From JABDGM01 sp046349975 (GTDB taxonomy: Bacteria; Planctomycetota; Planctomycetia; Pirellulales; Lacipirellulaceae): DNA of 64,000 bases. Made by a program: the position numbers and the translations under genes. Within the stretch, counting starts at the first letter, position 1, and the number at the start of each line of letters is the position of its first letter. Where the stretch lies: contig JAXMBH010000026.1 in assembly GCA_046349975.1 (NCBI GenBank), positions 10,186-74,185 of the forward strand, written 5' to 3'. A model generated the notes under the pieces. That model made no database searches. It was not told the DNA's origin and worked only from the letters and a program-made list of their open reading frames with translations. Positions 27,471-36,838 of the stretch are shown here, in pieces.

Positions 27471-29597
27471 ATGACACGTATTAACACGAATGTTAGTTCG
27501 CTGGTTGCGCAGAACACGTTGAGCCGGTCGAACAGCTCACTCGAACAAGCTCTTACCCGGCTCAGCACCGGTTTGCGGATCAACACCGGTAAGGACGACC
27601 CGGCCGGTTTGATCGCCAGCGAAAACCTTCGCAGCGACATCACCAGCATCAAGAAGGCCATCGACAACACCGATCGGGCCAACCAGGTCATCGCCACGGC
27701 CGATAGCGCCCTGGGCCAGGTGAGCTCGCTGCTCAACGACATTCGTGGCCTCGTAACCGAAGCCGCCAACAATGGCGCCATGAGCGAAGATCAGATCAAA
27801 GCGAATCAGCTGCAGGTTGATTCCTCGCTGAAAGCTTTGAACCGCATCTCCCAGACCGTGACCTTCCAAGGCCGCAAGCTGCTCGACGGCAGCCTCGACT
27901 TCCTCACCACGCAAGGCACGAACTTCAGCAAGCTCAGCGGCCTGTCGATTGATCAGGCTAACCTCGGTTCGACCGGCCAGGTCGCCGTGGCCATTGACGT
28001 AGCCACCGCCGCCACCCAGGCTCAGGTCGACATCACCAATATTCCCGCCACAGTAGCGGGCGCAAATGCCTCGGCAAACGTTACCCTCTCAAATGCCGCG
28101 CGGCAGGCTGTGTTCCACTTTGACTTCGATACCACGACGACCGCGGGCATCACAGTGACGGCGCTGGCCGCGGGTGCCGCGGGCGGCGCGAACGGCAATG
28201 GGATCACCGTCGACTTGGTCCAAAACGGCACGACGTCTGGCGGTGTGGATAGCGTCACCTTCGCCGGTGGTGTGTTGACCGTCAACGCTGACTTCGCCTC
28301 TGGTACGCTGACCAACACGGAAGTTGCCACGGCCATCCAGGCTTTCAACGGCGGCGCCGACTTTACCGCGGCTGCCACCGGTGGTGCAGGTGTCAACCTG
28401 GCGGCTGGCGACGTGGCAACTGGTGTCGCTCCGACTTACACGACCACTGGTCGTAACGTCGGCAGCACCGCATTCACCGTTACCGCCGATGCCGCCGGCG
28501 CAAGCTCGAACGGCGTGACTGTCACGATTGCCGAAGACAACACGATCGCCGCCAACTCCGTGTCGGCCGCGGTCGTCAGTGGAAACGTATCCGTCAAAGT
28601 AAACGGTACCGTCACAAAGGCCAGCATCATTGCGGCGATCGACGGCCTCACCGGCTTTTCGGCGGCGTCAACGTCTGCTACCGGCGACGCGAACTATGTC
28701 GACACTGCAGACACCCCGCCGGGTGTTGCCACGTTGGCCGGCGGTGTTTCCGCCAGCGGTGGCTTGGCCCAGGACGCCGTTTTCGAAGTCAACGGCAGTT
28801 CCGGTTCGGAAGTATTCCAGTTAAAAGCGGGTAGTTCCATTACGCAACTCCGAGACGCTATTAACTTGGTGAAGGATGCCACCGGCGTTCAAGCGACGGT
28901 TAGTGGCACCACCTTGCAGCTCAAGTCGACCAGCTACGGCAGCGCCGCCGTGGTCGACGTGAAGCTGATTTCCGAAGCGGCTGGCGGCACGATCCGGACC
29001 GCGATTGGCTCCGGCTCGCGAAGCACCGGCGCCGATGTTGTCGCAACAGTCAATGGTGTGACTGCCACGGGCAAAGGCAATTCGCTGTCGATTAACACTT
29101 CGAGCCTCGACCTCCGGACTTCGGTTGCCGCTGGTTTCACGGGTTCCATCGCCTTCAATATCACCGGCGGTGGTGCGTTGTTCCAGCTCGGTCCGGAAGT
29201 TGTCACCAACCAACAGGCCCGCATCGGTGTTACGAGCGTGAATACGGCCCGCCTGGGCGGTGCGAGTGGTACGTTGTATCAGCTCGGCTCTGGTGGCGCG
29301 GCCGATCTGTCCACCAATCCGACAGCGGCCGCCAACATCGTCGACGAGGCCATCAATCAGGTCACGTCTCTCCGCGGTCGGTTGGGTGCTTTCCAACGTA
29401 CCAGCATCGAGACGAACAAGAACGCCTTGAACGACACGTTGGTCAACCTGACCGAAGCCGAAAGCAAGATCCGCGATGCCGACTTCGCCTCGGAATCTGC
29501 CGCCCTCACCCGGGCTCAGATCCTTGTACAATCGGGCACCACGGTGTTGCAGGTCGCCAACCAGAACCCGCAAAACGTGCTGTCACTGCTGCGGTAA
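27471..29597 (+). CDS. fliC: flagellin, filament subunit
   Basis: The 708-residue flagellin has conserved ends: MTRINTNVSSLVAQNTLSRS, LSTGLRINTGKDDPAGLIASENLRSDI and the C-terminal RLGAFQRTSIETNKNALNDTLVNLTEAESKIRDADFASESAALTRAQILVQSGTTVLQVANQNPQNVLSLL. The central region (about residues 180-590) is Ala/Gly/Thr/Val-rich and long, and includes one copy of the module shared with FlgL/FliD (FEVNGSSGSEVFQLKAGSSI ...). The central part would be surface-exposed and possibly glycosylated. The filament cap gene fliD follows. A strong terminator lies after the stop. Confidence 0.95.
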   Translation: MTRINTNVSSLVAQNTLSRSNSSLEQALTRLSTGLRINTGKDDPAGLIASENLRSDITSIKKAIDNTDRANQVIATADSALGQVSSLLNDIRGLVTEAANNGAMSEDQIKANQLQVDSSLKALNRISQTVTFQGRKLLDGSLDFLTTQGTNFSKLSGLSIDQANLGSTGQVAVAIDVATAATQAQVDITNIPATVAGANASANVTLSNAARQAVFHFDFDTTTTAGITVTALAAGAAGGANGNGITVDLVQNGTTSGGVDSVTFAGGVLTVNADFASGTLTNTEVATAIQAFNGGADFTAAATGGAGVNLAAGDVATGVAPTYTTTGRNVGSTAFTVTADAAGASSNGVTVTIAEDNTIAANSVSAAVVSGNVSVKVNGTVTKASIIAAIDGLTGFSAASTSATGDANYVDTADTPPGVATLAGGVSASGGLAQDAVFEVNGSSGSEVFQLKAGSSITQLRDAINLVKDATGVQATVSGTTLQLKSTSYGSAAVVDVKLISEAAGGTIRTAIGSGSRSTGADVVATVNGVTATGKGNSLSINTSSLDLRTSVAAGFTGSIAFNITGGGALFQLGPEVVTNQQARIGVTSVNTARLGGASGTLYQLGSGGAADLSTNPTAAANIVDEAINQVTSLRGRLGAFQRTSIETNKNALNDTLVNLTEAESKIRDADFASESAALTRAQILVQSGTTVLQVANQNPQNVLSLLR

Positions 29598-29632
29598 TTT
29601 TCGCGACACGACCACGAAACTGACAATCACCA

Positions 29633-29670
29633 GCCGGTTCGGTCCCTCGGGATCGAACCGGTTGTTTTTT
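29633..29670 (+). terminator. intrinsic terminator after fliC
   Basis: A 13-bp stem (CCGGTTCGGTCCC against GGGATCGAACCGG, one G-U pair) with a TCG loop is followed by TTGTTTTTT. It lies about 35 bases after the flagellin stop and is the clearest rho-independent terminator in the window. It would separate flagellin from the fliD-fliS transcript. Confidence 0.85.
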
Positions 29671-29898
29671 GCTGGCATGAATTTTCCCGTCGACGGACAC
29701 GATTTTCCACCTCCCAATAGCCGCACGGCCACGCTGTCCGGAACGCTCTCGCCTCCAATTCGCCTTTGAGATTCCCCACCTTCCTGGTCGATACATTCGG
29801 TAGAGCTTCGCGCGTCATGCTAGCTACCGCGCCGTAGATTTGGTTACCAGCGAATCTCTCGCCATGCCAAATCGGTTGATGAGCGCCGCTCACGCACC

Positions 29899-32622
29899 AT
29901 GACCAGTATTCAATCCAGCACGGGCATTATCACCGGCATCCCGATCCAGGATACCGTTGATAAGCTCATGGCCTTGGCCGCACAGCCCAAGGACACGCTC
30001 ACCTCGCGCACCAAAACGCTCGACGTCCAGCGCCAAGCCGTCACTCAGCTCAACGCGCTGCTCGTTGCGTTTCAATTCGAAACGAACCAACTCGGCAGTG
30101 CAAGCTTATTTGATTCCCGTCAGGCATCTTCCAGCGACTCGAATGCGCTCACGGCCTCCGTCTCCGATACCACGCCGCCAGCCGTCGGCAACTACCTCTT
30201 TACACCCGTCCAAACTGCCACCGCTCAGCAGCTCATGAGCCAGAGCTTCGGCGCCACCGAAACGGTTGGCGCCGGCACGCTCACGTTCGGCACCGGCGGT
30301 TTCGTGGATCCTGGCATCTCCCTCGACGAACTCAATTCCGGCGCCGGGTTCGAACGCGGTAAAGTGCGTATCACCGATCGCTCGGGCGCAACCGCCGTCA
30401 TCGATTTGAGCTATGCTCGTTCTGTCGACGACGTCCTCGAGGCCATCAATTCGAGTAGCGATATCAATGTGACCGCGACTGCCGTTGGCGATACCTTCAA
30501 GCTCGTCGATAACACCGGCGGCAGCGGTAACTTCAAGGTGCAAGAAGTCGGTGGCGGGAAAACCGCCGCCAGCCTCGGCTTCACGGGCGTCGATGTCGCC
30601 GCCGCCACCGTCACCGGCGCCGATGTATTCACACTCCACAACAAAACCAGCCTCAAGTCACTCAACGACGGGACTGGCGTGCAGCTCCGCACTGGTAAGG
30701 ACCTCTCCGTCGCGCTGGCCGATCAATCAACTCTGGAAATTGATCTCGGCGACGCCAAGACGCTCGGCGATGTTCTCAACACCATTAATGCTGCTGCCCC
30801 TACCAAGCTCTCGGCCTCGATCAGCAGCGACGGCAATCGACTCGAACTCCACGACCTCACCTCGGGCGGTGGAATTTTCGCCGTTTCCAACGTCGGCGTC
30901 GGCACGGCTGCCACCGACTTGGGTCTCATAACCACAGCCGCGGGTGGCACCGTCACCGGCCGACGGCTTGCCAGCGGGCTACGGGACACGCTCATTTCCA
31001 ACCTCAAAGGTGGCGCCGGCCTTGGCACGCTCGGTCACGTCACGGTCAAGAACCGCAACAACATTACGTCCGACGTCAATTTGACTGGCTCGGAAACATT
31101 GGGCCAGATTATCGACGCCTTCAACTCACAGGCTGCCGGCGTTACTGCCACCATTAACCCCGCCCGCAACGGCATTCAGCTCACCGATAAGACGGGCGCC
31201 ACTGCGACCAATTTCACCATCACAAACGCCGATGCCACTAACACGGCTTCCCACCTCGGAATCATGACCGATTCCTCCTCGACGACCGTGAACGGCGGCG
31301 GGCTGCAACGTCGCCAAATCAGCGCCGCCACGCTCCTCTCATCGCTCAACGGTGGGGCCGGCATCGATGTCGGCGACTTCAAGATCACCGGTACCACGGG
31401 CATCACAGGCGCCGTCGACCTCAACACCGTCGACGACGTCGCCACCACCGTCGGCGATGTGCTCGCGAGAATCAACTCCCTCGCCGGCGTCGGCGTCGAG
31501 GCGCGCATCAACGACCGCGGCGACGGCATCGAACTAATCGACAACCTCGATGGCAATGGCTCGATCACTGTCACTGCCGTCGGCAACAATACCACCGCCA
31601 AGGACCTCCGGCTGCTAGGCACTAGCGTTGCCACCATCGTCAATGGTAGTACCAAGCAAGTGGTCGATGGCACCGCGACCGCGACGATCACCATCGACTC
31701 CGACGACACGCTGAGCGACGTCGTCAAGAAGATCAATGACTCCAACCGCGGCGTCACCGCGAGTATCCTCAACGCCGGCGGTCAGCAACGGCTTTCCATC
31801 GTCGCCAACAATACCGGGGCCGGCAATGAGTTGCTCATCGATACGAGCAATTCCACGCTCTCGCTCCAGGAGCTTTCAAGCGGTCGCGACGCCCTCGTCC
31901 TCTATGGCACGACGGGTGGCAACGGCGTTCTCGTCAGTTCCACGACCAATACCTTTACGAATATTGTTAGTGGCCTTAACCTGACCATCAAAGACGGTAC
32001 GCAGAAACCCGTCACGATCAATGTTTCGTCCACGAGCTCGCAGCTCGTCAACAGCGTGAAGGAGTTCGTCTCCGCGTATAACTCGGTGCGCGAAACGATC
32101 GACAAGACTACGGCGTATGATCCCGACACGCTGACCACCGGCATCCTCTTCGGCACCACCGAAGCGCTTCGCGTCGATACCGACTTGGCCCACGTCGTCA
32201 CATCCAAGTTCTACGGCGTCGGCGCTTTCGACTCGCTCTCCGTTGTCGGCATTAGCGTCGACGACAAGGGCAAGATGACTCTCGACGAGTCCAAGCTCAA
32301 AACCGCATTCGACAAGAATCCCGCGGCGATCAAGAAGCTTTTCACCGACAAAGACCGCGGGGTTGCTAAGAAACTCTCCGACACGGTCGAGATCCTTGCC
32401 GGGGAAAAAAACTCGCTCCTGACTGCCCGCACCGACTCGCTGACTGACATGATTGAAGCCAACAACAAGCGAATCGACACCATGACCGACCAGCTCAGTC
32501 GCCAGCGAGATACGTTGCTGTTGCAGTTCTATAATCTGGAGGCGACCGTTTCCAAGCTGAAGAACAACCTGAACGCTCTCGCGTCGCTCCAGGTTATTTC
32601 GCCCCTAACTAGCGCGAAGTAA
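29899..32622 (+). CDS. fliD: filament cap protein FliD, enlarged
   Basis: This FliD has 907 residues, roughly double the usual length. The N-terminus (STGIITGIPIQDTVDKLMAL, QVQRQAVTQLNALLVAFQFE-like helix) and the C-terminus (NSVKEFVSAYNSVRETIDKTTAYD, GVGAFDSLSVVGISVDDKGKMTLDESKL, DPAAIKKLF-like block, final coiled coil) are standard. The centre carries about five tandem copies of a module of about 80 residues (near 30361-30588, 30700-30930, 31036-31266, 31375-31620, 31674-31860), each with an opening strand, a V(D/G)DV(L)xxIN helix and a closing LG(L/F/I) turn. FliD caps the filament and guides flagellin folding. Confidence 0.93.
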   Translation: MTSIQSSTGIITGIPIQDTVDKLMALAAQPKDTLTSRTKTLDVQRQAVTQLNALLVAFQFETNQLGSASLFDSRQASSSDSNALTASVSDTTPPAVGNYLFTPVQTATAQQLMSQSFGATETVGAGTLTFGTGGFVDPGISLDELNSGAGFERGKVRITDRSGATAVIDLSYARSVDDVLEAINSSSDINVTATAVGDTFKLVDNTGGSGNFKVQEVGGGKTAASLGFTGVDVAAATVTGADVFTLHNKTSLKSLNDGTGVQLRTGKDLSVALADQSTLEIDLGDAKTLGDVLNTINAAAPTKLSASISSDGNRLELHDLTSGGGIFAVSNVGVGTAATDLGLITTAAGGTVTGRRLASGLRDTLISNLKGGAGLGTLGHVTVKNRNNITSDVNLTGSETLGQIIDAFNSQAAGVTATINPARNGIQLTDKTGATATNFTITNADATNTASHLGIMTDSSSTTVNGGGLQRRQISAATLLSSLNGGAGIDVGDFKITGTTGITGAVDLNTVDDVATTVGDVLARINSLAGVGVEARINDRGDGIELIDNLDGNGSITVTAVGNNTTAKDLRLLGTSVATIVNGSTKQVVDGTATATITIDSDDTLSDVVKKINDSNRGVTASILNAGGQQRLSIVANNTGAGNELLIDTSNSTLSLQELSSGRDALVLYGTTGGNGVLVSSTTNTFTNIVSGLNLTIKDGTQKPVTINVSSTSSQLVNSVKEFVSAYNSVRETIDKTTAYDPDTLTTGILFGTTEALRVDTDLAHVVTSKFYGVGAFDSLSVVGISVDDKGKMTLDESKLKTAFDKNPAAIKKLFTDKDRGVAKKLSDTVEILAGEKNSLLTARTDSLTDMIEANNKRIDTMTDQLSRQRDTLLLQFYNLEATVSKLKNNLNALASLQVISPLTSAK

Positions 32623-32703
32623 ACAGGCGCCAGTTCGCGATCTTTAGTCGGCAGACAGGGCTTTCGTATCGCGTCTTGAACAACGGACGGTTCCACAGAT
32701 CTC

Positions 32704-33147
32704 ATGCAAAACTCAACCTATCTCGAATCAAAAGTCCTCACTGCTCCGCCGCAACGCCTGCAGCTGATGCTCATCGAGGGCGCCATCCGCTTCGGCCGCC
32801 AGGCTGAAGAGGCCCTCCGCCGTGGCGAACCTACCACCGCTGCCGCCCCGCTGCTGCGCGTCATCGACATCGTCGGCGAACTCCTCGCTGCGGCCCGCGA
32901 AAAGGAGAGCGACCTCAACCAGCGAGTCGCGGATTTCTATCTGTTCCTGTTCCGCCGCGTGTCCGAAGCCAAAATCAACAGCGACCCCGCACCGCTCGCC
33001 GAAGCCCTCCAGCTCTTGGACTACGAACGCGAAACCTGGCAGCTCGTCTGCGATAAGCTCGCCTCTGGCGAAGGTGTGCCGCGCCCTAAGAGTTTCGACA
33101 GCTCCAAGAGCCAGGCCACGCATCAGAGCATGTCGTGGGAGGCCTAA
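32704..33147 (+). CDS. fliS: flagellin export chaperone FliS
   Basis: The 147-residue helical protein starts with YLESKVLTAPPQRLQLMLIEGAIRFGRQAEEAL, the FliS signature, and continues with ELLAAAREKESDLNQRVADFYLFLFRRV and a LDYERETWQLVCDKL helix. FliS binds flagellin before export. It lies 81 bases after fliD, the usual neighbour. The last 20 residues are polar and probably disordered. Confidence 0.9.
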   Translation: MQNSTYLESKVLTAPPQRLQLMLIEGAIRFGRQAEEALRRGEPTTAAAPLLRVIDIVGELLAAAREKESDLNQRVADFYLFLFRRVSEAKINSDPAPLAEALQLLDYERETWQLVCDKLASGEGVPRPKSFDSSKSQATHQSMSWEA

Positions 33148-33274
33148 CCCGGGCCACCCGCATCGATACCGTCACACGGCCGCTAGCGCTTCGCTCGGCC
33201 TCGCGCGGTGGGCCTCTCCGCTGCTTCGTGGTATCATGCGATAATTCATTAATCATCGCCTGAGGACCACACTT

Positions 33275-34135
33275 GTGAATTCCACCAAGCAAATTATTCG
33301 CGTCGGCCACAGCCCCGATCCGGACGACGCGTTCATGTTCTATGCGCTAGCCAAGCACGAGCTCGATACCGGTGACTACGAATTCACACACGAACTGGTC
33401 GACATCGAAACACTGAACCGCCGCGCCTTCCAAGCCCAGCTCGAGCTCACGGCCGTCAGCATTCACGCCTACGCTTTCCTCCACGACAAGTACGTTCTGT
33501 GCACGTGCGGCGCCAGCATGGGCGACGGCTACGGTCCGATGGTCGTCGCCCAAGAAATGGCCACCGCCGACGAACTCCGCGGCGTTCCCATCGCCGTTCC
33601 CGGCAAACTGACTAGTGCCTACCTCGCCCTTCGCCTGTACCTCGGCTCCGACTTCAAATCCGTCGAAGTGCCGTTTGACGAAATCATCCCCGCCGTGGTC
33701 GCCGGCCAATACAGAGGCCAACCCATCGCAGCCGGACTCATCATTCACGAGGGCCAACTCACCTACGGCGATCATCAGCTGCAACTCATCGTCGATCTTG
33801 GGAAATGGTGGAAAGACCGCACCGGCCTCCCCTTGCCGCTCGGTGCGAACGCCATCCGCAAGAACCTCGGCACCGAGACCATCCGCGATGTCCAGCGCCT
33901 GCTCAAAGCGAGCATCGAGTACGGCCTCAACCACAGAGAGCCTGCCCTCAAGCACGCACTCCAATACGGCCGAGATTTGGATCACCAACAGGCTGACCAA
34001 TTCGTCGGCATGTATGTCAACGATTGGACACTAGACTTCGGCCCCCGCGGCCGCCAAGCCGTCACCCAGTTTCTCGCTGAAGGCCATGCCGCCGGCGTGC
34101 TGCCTGAACTTGTAGTGCCCGAATTCGTGAAATAG
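33275..34135 (+). CDS. mqnD: MqnD-like protein (menaquinone, futalosine pathway)
   Basis: The 286-residue protein has the MqnA/MqnD fold. SPDPDDAFMFYALAKHELDT near the N-terminus and the PLPLGANAIRKNLG block are characteristic of MqnD (1,4-dihydroxy-6-naphthoate synthase), which makes the naphthalene ring of menaquinone from cyclic dehypoxanthine futalosine. MqnA is a close relative, so MqnA or a substrate-binding paralogue cannot be fully excluded. The start is GTG at 33275 with TGAGGA upstream. Menaquinone would be the electron acceptor of complex I encoded later in the window. Other mqn genes are not seen. Confidence 0.8.
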   Translation: MNSTKQIIRVGHSPDPDDAFMFYALAKHELDTGDYEFTHELVDIETLNRRAFQAQLELTAVSIHAYAFLHDKYVLCTCGASMGDGYGPMVVAQEMATADELRGVPIAVPGKLTSAYLALRLYLGSDFKSVEVPFDEIIPAVVAGQYRGQPIAAGLIIHEGQLTYGDHQLQLIVDLGKWWKDRTGLPLPLGANAIRKNLGTETIRDVQRLLKASIEYGLNHREPALKHALQYGRDLDHQQADQFVGMYVNDWTLDFGPRGRQAVTQFLAEGHAAGVLPELVVPEFVK

Positions 34136-34236
34136 CTGCCCGGGTCCGTTGTCCGTTGTCCATAGTCCGTTGCCTCGAAGTTTGCGTAGTATAGTTACAA
34201 CGGACCACGGACAGCCGACGACGGACAAACAGAGCA

Positions 34237-35391
34237 ATGGCCAAAATCGAATTCCACCGCAACGAGCGACCTACCCTCGGCGTCGAGCTCGAACTCGGCC
34301 TCGTCGATGCCGAGACCATGGCGCTCTCGAGCGCCTACGGCCTGCTCAACGCCCGTCTCACTGCCGAAGGCCATCAACGCGACGACTCCAGTTGCTTCAA
34401 GCCCGAGCTCATGCAGTGCGTCATCGAAATCAACACCGACGTGTGTGAAACGATCGGCGAAGCCGAACGCGACCTCCGCGATAAGATCACCACGGTTGAA
34501 TCTGCCTGCGACGCCCTCGGCCTGCGCCTCTGGTGGGGCGCTACCCACCCTTTCTCCACGTGGCTTGAACAACGCATCACGCCCGATGAACGCTACCTGC
34601 TTCTAGTGAACCTGCTGCAAGAAATGGCCCGCCGGCTGGTCACGTTCGGTCTTCACATCCACGTCGGCGTCGATTCCGGCGATAAAGCAGTCATGATCTG
34701 CGACCGCATCATGCGCCATCTTCCCACGCTGCTCGCGCTAAGTGTCAGCAGCCCCTTCTGGGAAGGACGCCGCACCGGTCTGCAATCGCACCGCACGAAA
34801 GTGATGGAAGGCCTCCCCACCGCCGGCCTGCCCACGCTCATGCGCAATTGGAGCGAATACGTGTGGCTCGTCAACCACATGGTCGACACCGGCTTCATCA
34901 ACACTGTCCGCGAGATCTGGTGGGATGTCCGCCCGCACCATAAGTTCGGCACGGTCGAAGTTCGCGTCTGCGATATGCCTGGCAACCTCCAAGACACCCT
35001 CGGCATCGCCGCTATGGTGCAGTGCCTTGTGAAAGCCCTCTCCGACGAAATCGATAATGGCACGTATCAGCACGATAGCCATCCGATGATGGTCCAGCAG
35101 AACAAGTGGCGTGCCGCGCGCTTCGGCAATCAGGCGAAGCTCGTCGACACGATCACCTACGAGTCATTGCCAGTTGTCGAAGTCGTCAAACGTCTTGCCG
35201 ATCTCCTCGGCCGCACCGCCGCCGACCTTGGCTGCAGCCAGTATCTTCAACATTGCGTTGATATGGCCCACAGCCCCAGTACGGCGCAGCGCCAGCTTGA
35301 TCTCATGGCGCAAACCAACGATCCCAGCCAGGTCGTTCGCAAACTCGTTGGCGAAGCCCGCGTCTCCGAACCTCTGACCGCCGCGCTTTAG
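34237..35391 (+). CDS. GCS2-family glutamate-cysteine ligase-like carboxylate-amine ligase
   Basis: The 384-residue protein belongs to the GCS2 (YbdK-type) family: TLGVELELGLVDAETMALSS, MQCVIEINTDVC, FGLHIHVGVDSGDK with metal-binding His, and the DVRPHHKFGTVEVRVCDMPGNLQDT block. Members join glutamate (or a similar acid) to an amine such as cysteine with ATP. It is separated by one gene from an ATP-grasp glutathione-synthetase-like enzyme on the opposite strand, so a thiol or glutamyl-peptide product is plausible but not shown. ATG at 34237. Confidence 0.88.
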   Translation: MAKIEFHRNERPTLGVELELGLVDAETMALSSAYGLLNARLTAEGHQRDDSSCFKPELMQCVIEINTDVCETIGEAERDLRDKITTVESACDALGLRLWWGATHPFSTWLEQRITPDERYLLLVNLLQEMARRLVTFGLHIHVGVDSGDKAVMICDRIMRHLPTLLALSVSSPFWEGRRTGLQSHRTKVMEGLPTAGLPTLMRNWSEYVWLVNHMVDTGFINTVREIWWDVRPHHKFGTVEVRVCDMPGNLQDTLGIAAMVQCLVKALSDEIDNGTYQHDSHPMMVQQNKWRAARFGNQAKLVDTITYESLPVVEVVKRLADLLGRTAADLGCSQYLQHCVDMAHSPSTAQRQLDLMAQTNDPSQVVRKLVGEARVSEPLTAAL

Positions 35392-35612
35392 CGACGCATC
35401 ATAGCTTCGTGCTTGGAATTAGCCGCCGGGCGCTAGCCCGCGGTTGCGCCATCCAGCACGACGGGGTTGAGCCACCGCTCGCCGACGAAACGCTCCAATG
35501 ACGCGTTTTCTGCTACATTCTCGCTTACTTTCGACGCCGCACGTCAAGCAAATTCTTGCAATTCGCCTCGCGCCCCCTACAATCGAGGGGGCTAAATAAA
35601 GGGGAGGCGTCG

Positions 35613-36605
35613 ATGTCTAGCTTCGCGCAAGCGCCGTCCATCCGGAGGTCTACCTCGTCGGTCGTACGCACCTGCTACGACCTTCTCACTGTTGTCCCGA
35701 GTTGCGGCCTCACCGATTTCACCGACGGTAAATATCTTGACGACCGCAACGATCGAGCCGCATACATTGCTGCTCAGGAATGCCAGGCCGAATACTTGCT
35801 CGATCAGGCCCATTGTCGCCGTGGCACTCGCTTGCTCGATATCGGCTGCGGCTACGGCCGCATCCTCGAACACGCACAGCGACGCGGCGCTCAGCCCATC
35901 GGCATCACTATCTCGCCACCCCAGGTCGCCGCCGATCGGGCCCGCGGCCTCGATGTTCGCGAACTTAACTACCGCCACATTTTCCGTGACAACGCAACTG
36001 ACTTGCATCCGCCTTATCACGAAGCCAACGCCACTTGGGAGCAAGCGTTCGACTCTATTATCGCCAACGGTTCGCTCGAACACTTTGTGCAAGTCGAAGA
36101 TGCTGCTGCCGGGCAGGCTGACGACATCTATCACGAACTCTTTGCCATCTGCCACCGACTTCTGCAGCCCGGCGGCCGCTTCGTCACCACCGCCATCCAC
36201 TTCAGGCGCCGCGGCCAATTCGATCCCACTGCAATTGCTCACGGGACCCGCGCCTTTAAACGCGGCACCGCCGAATATCAATATGCCATGCTCGTAGATC
36301 TCTTCGGTGGCTGGTACCCCGAGCCCGGTCAACTAGAGCGGTGCGCCGAACCGTATTTTAGACTCGTCGCCGCGGAAGACGGCACTCACGACTACCACCT
36401 CACCAGCGAATACTGGCAGCGCCAATTCTTCCGTTCAATCAAGTACAACCCGCGTCTCTGGTGGGCCCTCGGCCGACAGTTCGTCCGCCGCCCACACTCA
36501 GCCTGGAAAATGTTTAAGCTGCAAGTCTTCGACCAATCCTGGCCGTGGCAATTCCGTCCCCCCGCCCCCATGCAACTCTGGCGTCACACCTGGCAAGCCA
36601 AGTGA
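35613..36605 (+). CDS. class I SAM methyltransferase, CFA-synthase-like
   Basis: This 330-residue protein has a Rossmann methyltransferase core: TRLLDIGCGYGRILEHAQRRG (motif I, SAM binding), GITISPPQVAADRARG (motif II, resembling cyclopropane fatty acid synthases), SIIANGSLEHF and ICHRLLQPGGRFVTTAI (motif III). The C-terminal part is aromatic-rich (YWQRQFFRSIKYNPRLWWAL) and may bind a lipid-like acceptor. A good Shine-Dalgarno sequence (GGGGAGG) before ATG 35613 decides the start. Substrate unknown. Confidence 0.85.
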   Translation: MSSFAQAPSIRRSTSSVVRTCYDLLTVVPSCGLTDFTDGKYLDDRNDRAAYIAAQECQAEYLLDQAHCRRGTRLLDIGCGYGRILEHAQRRGAQPIGITISPPQVAADRARGLDVRELNYRHIFRDNATDLHPPYHEANATWEQAFDSIIANGSLEHFVQVEDAAAGQADDIYHELFAICHRLLQPGGRFVTTAIHFRRRGQFDPTAIAHGTRAFKRGTAEYQYAMLVDLFGGWYPEPGQLERCAEPYFRLVAAEDGTHDYHLTSEYWQRQFFRSIKYNPRLWWALGRQFVRRPHSAWKMFKLQVFDQSWPWQFRPPAPMQLWRHTWQAK

Positions 36606-36668
36606 GCCCGGCAACACACGACCTTCAATCGCCGGAAAAGAAGCGCCTCAAGAGAGTTGTCCACGAGA

Positions 36669-36780
36669 GGCTACGCCGAAGGCGTTAAACTCCAGAGCCC
36701 AGCGTCGCTCGCCGCAGCGAGCGCACGCTGCGTTCCGGTTTGAATGGGAATCAGGTTACGTTGAAAGCGTTAAACCGACC
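36669..36780. repeat. dispersed repeat, family A, copy 1 (about 110 bp)
   Basis: This copy aligns along its whole length with 39431-39540. A segment 'AAGGCGTT..ACTCCA.AGCCCAGCGTCGCTCGC' is followed by a palindrome of CGCTCG/CGAGCG type, a spacer and a second 'TACG(T/C)TGAA(A/G)GCGT' block. It fills the gap between the methyltransferase and ATP-grasp genes. Confidence 0.75.
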
Positions 36781-36838
36781 GTGGATGTGTGTCATTTGAA
36801 CCACCATCAACGGCGGCATGTCCGTCGCAGCACGCCCC

